Source: JBBDMC01 sp963826055 (GTDB lineage Bacteria; Pseudomonadota; Alphaproteobacteria; Rhizobiales; Kaistiaceae). From it: DNA of 64,000 nt. Positions 62,780 through 64,000 of the stretch are shown here, piece by piece; position 1 is the stretch's first letter, and every line of letters starts with the position of its first letter. Where the stretch lies: the NCBI GenBank assembly GCA_963826055.1, contig CAWGVO010000017.1:186001-250000 (forward strand), written 5' to 3'. A model generated the notes under the pieces. That model ran no database searches. It worked only from the letters and a program-made list of their open reading frames with translations, and was not told the origin of the DNA. Both the position numbers and the translations under genes were made by a program.

Positions 62780-63523
62780 GTGAGCCGCCGTCCAATCCGA
62801 TGACCGCCGCGCAGCGCCTGGCGCGCCGCGAGCTGCCCCGCCGCTTCTACAAGGAAGCCGCCGCCGCACCGCACGAGGGCGGCTTCGCGCTCACCCTCGA
62901 CGGTCGCGTCGCCAGGACGCCCGGCCGCAAGCCGATGGTTGTCGCCCGCGAAGCCGTCGCCGAGGCGCTTGCCGCCGAATGGGCCGGGCAGGGCGAGGTT
63001 CTCGATCCCGCCGCCATGCCGCTCACGCGCATCGTCAACGCCGCCATCGACCGCGTCGCCGGCGAAATGGAGGCGGTGCGGAACGATATCGTCGCCTATG
63101 CCGGAACCGACCTCATCTGCTACCGCGCCGAGGGGCCGCAGTCGCTGATCGACGCGCAGGAGGCGGCGTGGGCGCCGGTGGTGGCGTGGGTACGCGACGA
63201 ACTGGGCGTCGACCTGGTGCTCGCCGGGGGCGTCGTCCATGTCGCCCAGGACCCGCGGGTCGCCGCGGCGGTGGCCGCGGCGGTCGCGCCACTCGATCCG
63301 CTGGCGCTTGCCGCGCTCCACACCGTCACGACGCTTACCGGCTCGGCTTTCATCGCGCTGGCGCTCGCCGCGCGGCGCGCTCGCGCCCGGAGGCCGCATG
63401 GGCCGCCGCCCACGTCGACGAGGACTGGCAGATGAGCCGGTGGGGCCGCGACGAGGCGGCGCTCGCCCAGCGGCGGCGCGCTGGCGGGAGATGGCGGCCG
63501 CGGCGCTGATTTTGGCGGGGTAG
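62776..63523 (+). CDS. F1-ATPase assembly chaperone, ATP12 family (apparent indels near 3' end)
   Basis: Chaperone that binds the F1 alpha subunit before ATP synthase assembly. PRRFYKEAAAAPHEGGFALTL, the family motif LDGRVARTPGRKPM, and LPLTRIVNAAID-equivalent MPLTRIVNAAIDRV, then DLICYRAEGPQSL are clear. The end is split over three frames from about 63375: EAAWAAAHVDEDWQMSRWG and a tail ending ALILAG at 63523. The start is a GTG overlapping the rluC stop. Corrected length is about 248 aa. Confidence 0.88.
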
Positions 63524-63537
63524 TCGCTGCGGCGGTT

Positions 63538-63915
63538 TCAGCTCTTGTCAGTGAGCGCCCGAGCCGATCCGAAAGAGACAACACCTATCAGCCAACCCAC
63601 CTGCCTGTCGTCGGTGCTCAATGGAATTTTATCGTCGACGGCGGGTTTCTTACGGAAGGCGATGTTGGCGCTAACAGCGGCATCAAGCCTGAAGTCTTTG
63701 CCCACGTGGCGGGGCGTCATGACGACGCGAGAGATGGCGGTATCGTCCACTCGGAACATGGAACAATCGGCAGCAATGTGCGTGATGCCGGCGACCCTTG
63801 TTGCTTCGACAACGCGTCCGGTCAGCCGATTGTCTCCCGCCGCAGATTCAAAGTCCCACGGTTCGCCGATGCTCGCTTCGAAAGTTTTCCCGATGAATTC
63901 GGCGGCGGACGACAT
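63538..63915 (-). CDS. Hypothetical protein (ORFan)
   Basis: 125 aa with no recognised family. MSSAAEFIGKTFEAS opens it, the middle has DNRLTGRVVEATRV and ITHIAADCSMFRVDDTAI, and the end is GWLIGVVSFGSARALTDKS. No signal peptide. GC is visibly lower than the ATP12 gene next to it. It is convergent with that gene, with 14 bases between them. The ribosome binding site is weak. Not similar to the other ORFan at 5696. Confidence 0.55.
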   Translation of the reverse strand: MSSAAEFIGKTFEASIGEPWDFESAAGDNRLTGRVVEATRVAGITHIAADCSMFRVDDTAISRVVMTPRHVGKDFRLDAAVSANIAFRKKPAVDDKIPLSTDDRQVGWLIGVVSFGSARALTDKS

Positions 63916-64000
63916 CCAAGGTCTCTACTACGACCGGTGGCGCGCTATCGGAATGCTAGGTAGCCCGGATGGAGCGTCAGCGTAATCCGGGAGTGCGTGC

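Overview
The window is a high-GC (roughly two-thirds GC) alphaproteobacterial chromosome segment. The evidence is the complete alphaproteobacterial transcription/translation supercluster (secE-nusG-rplKAJL-rpoBC, rpsLG-fusA-tuf, then the S10/spc/alpha block from rpsJ to rplQ). Around it sit typical alphaproteobacterial neighbours: IalB family, rlmB next to tRNA-Tyr, a short-type adk, and a periplasmic Do-like protease, rarA, rluC and an ATP12-type F1-ATPase chaperone after rplQ. A soxCD pair suggests the cell can oxidise reduced sulfur compounds. I would place it near Hyphomicrobiales or Rhodospirillales, but the sequence alone does not fix the order.

Layout. 1-6.4 kb: the end of a type I secretion ABC gene, an IalB-like protein, tRNA-Thr, soxCD, rlmB, then tRNA-Tyr, tRNA-Gly and tRNA-Trp. 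A small low-GC ORFan cassette lies between tRNA-Tyr and tRNA-Gly and is bounded by 14-bp direct repeats. 6.5-21.5 kb: an accessory-looking block where secE would normally follow tRNA-Trp. It holds two HAD-fold hydrolases (one a type II haloacid dehalogenase), a complete HAAT-type ABC importer, a propionate module (ScfR-like regulator, receiver protein, small membrane protein, SLC5-type sensor kinase, PrpE) and a UDP-glucuronate decarboxylase. 21.7-33.7 kb: secE to rpoC, closed by a strong intrinsic terminator. 33.7-34.9 kb: an antisense MFS gene between rpoC and rpsL. 35.3-53.7 kb: the str, S10, spc and alpha ribosomal operons, all in canonical order. 53.7-64 kb: SDR reductase, Do protease, rarA, an MFS permease, a HemG-like flavodoxin, two tandem GGCT-fold paralogues, DUF190-crcB, rluC, ATP12 chaperone and an ORFan.

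Sequence quality governs every gene call. More than 40 genes, including rpoB, rpoC, fusA, tuf and most ribosomal proteins, contain single-base indels that break the frame while both flanks still encode full family-length protein. I read these as assembly or consensus errors, not as pseudogenes or programmed frameshifting, and give one span per restored gene. Positions of indels are approximate to a few bases. Density is highest from about 40.1 to 48.6 kb.

The most interesting observations are the 14-bp repeats that include the 3' end of tRNA-Tyr and bound an ORFan; the regulator/sensor/CoA-ligase propionate module placed inside the tRNA-Trp/secE junction; two adjacent GGCT-fold proteins that have both lost the catalytic glutamate; and a REP-like palindromic insertion read in frame within rluC.
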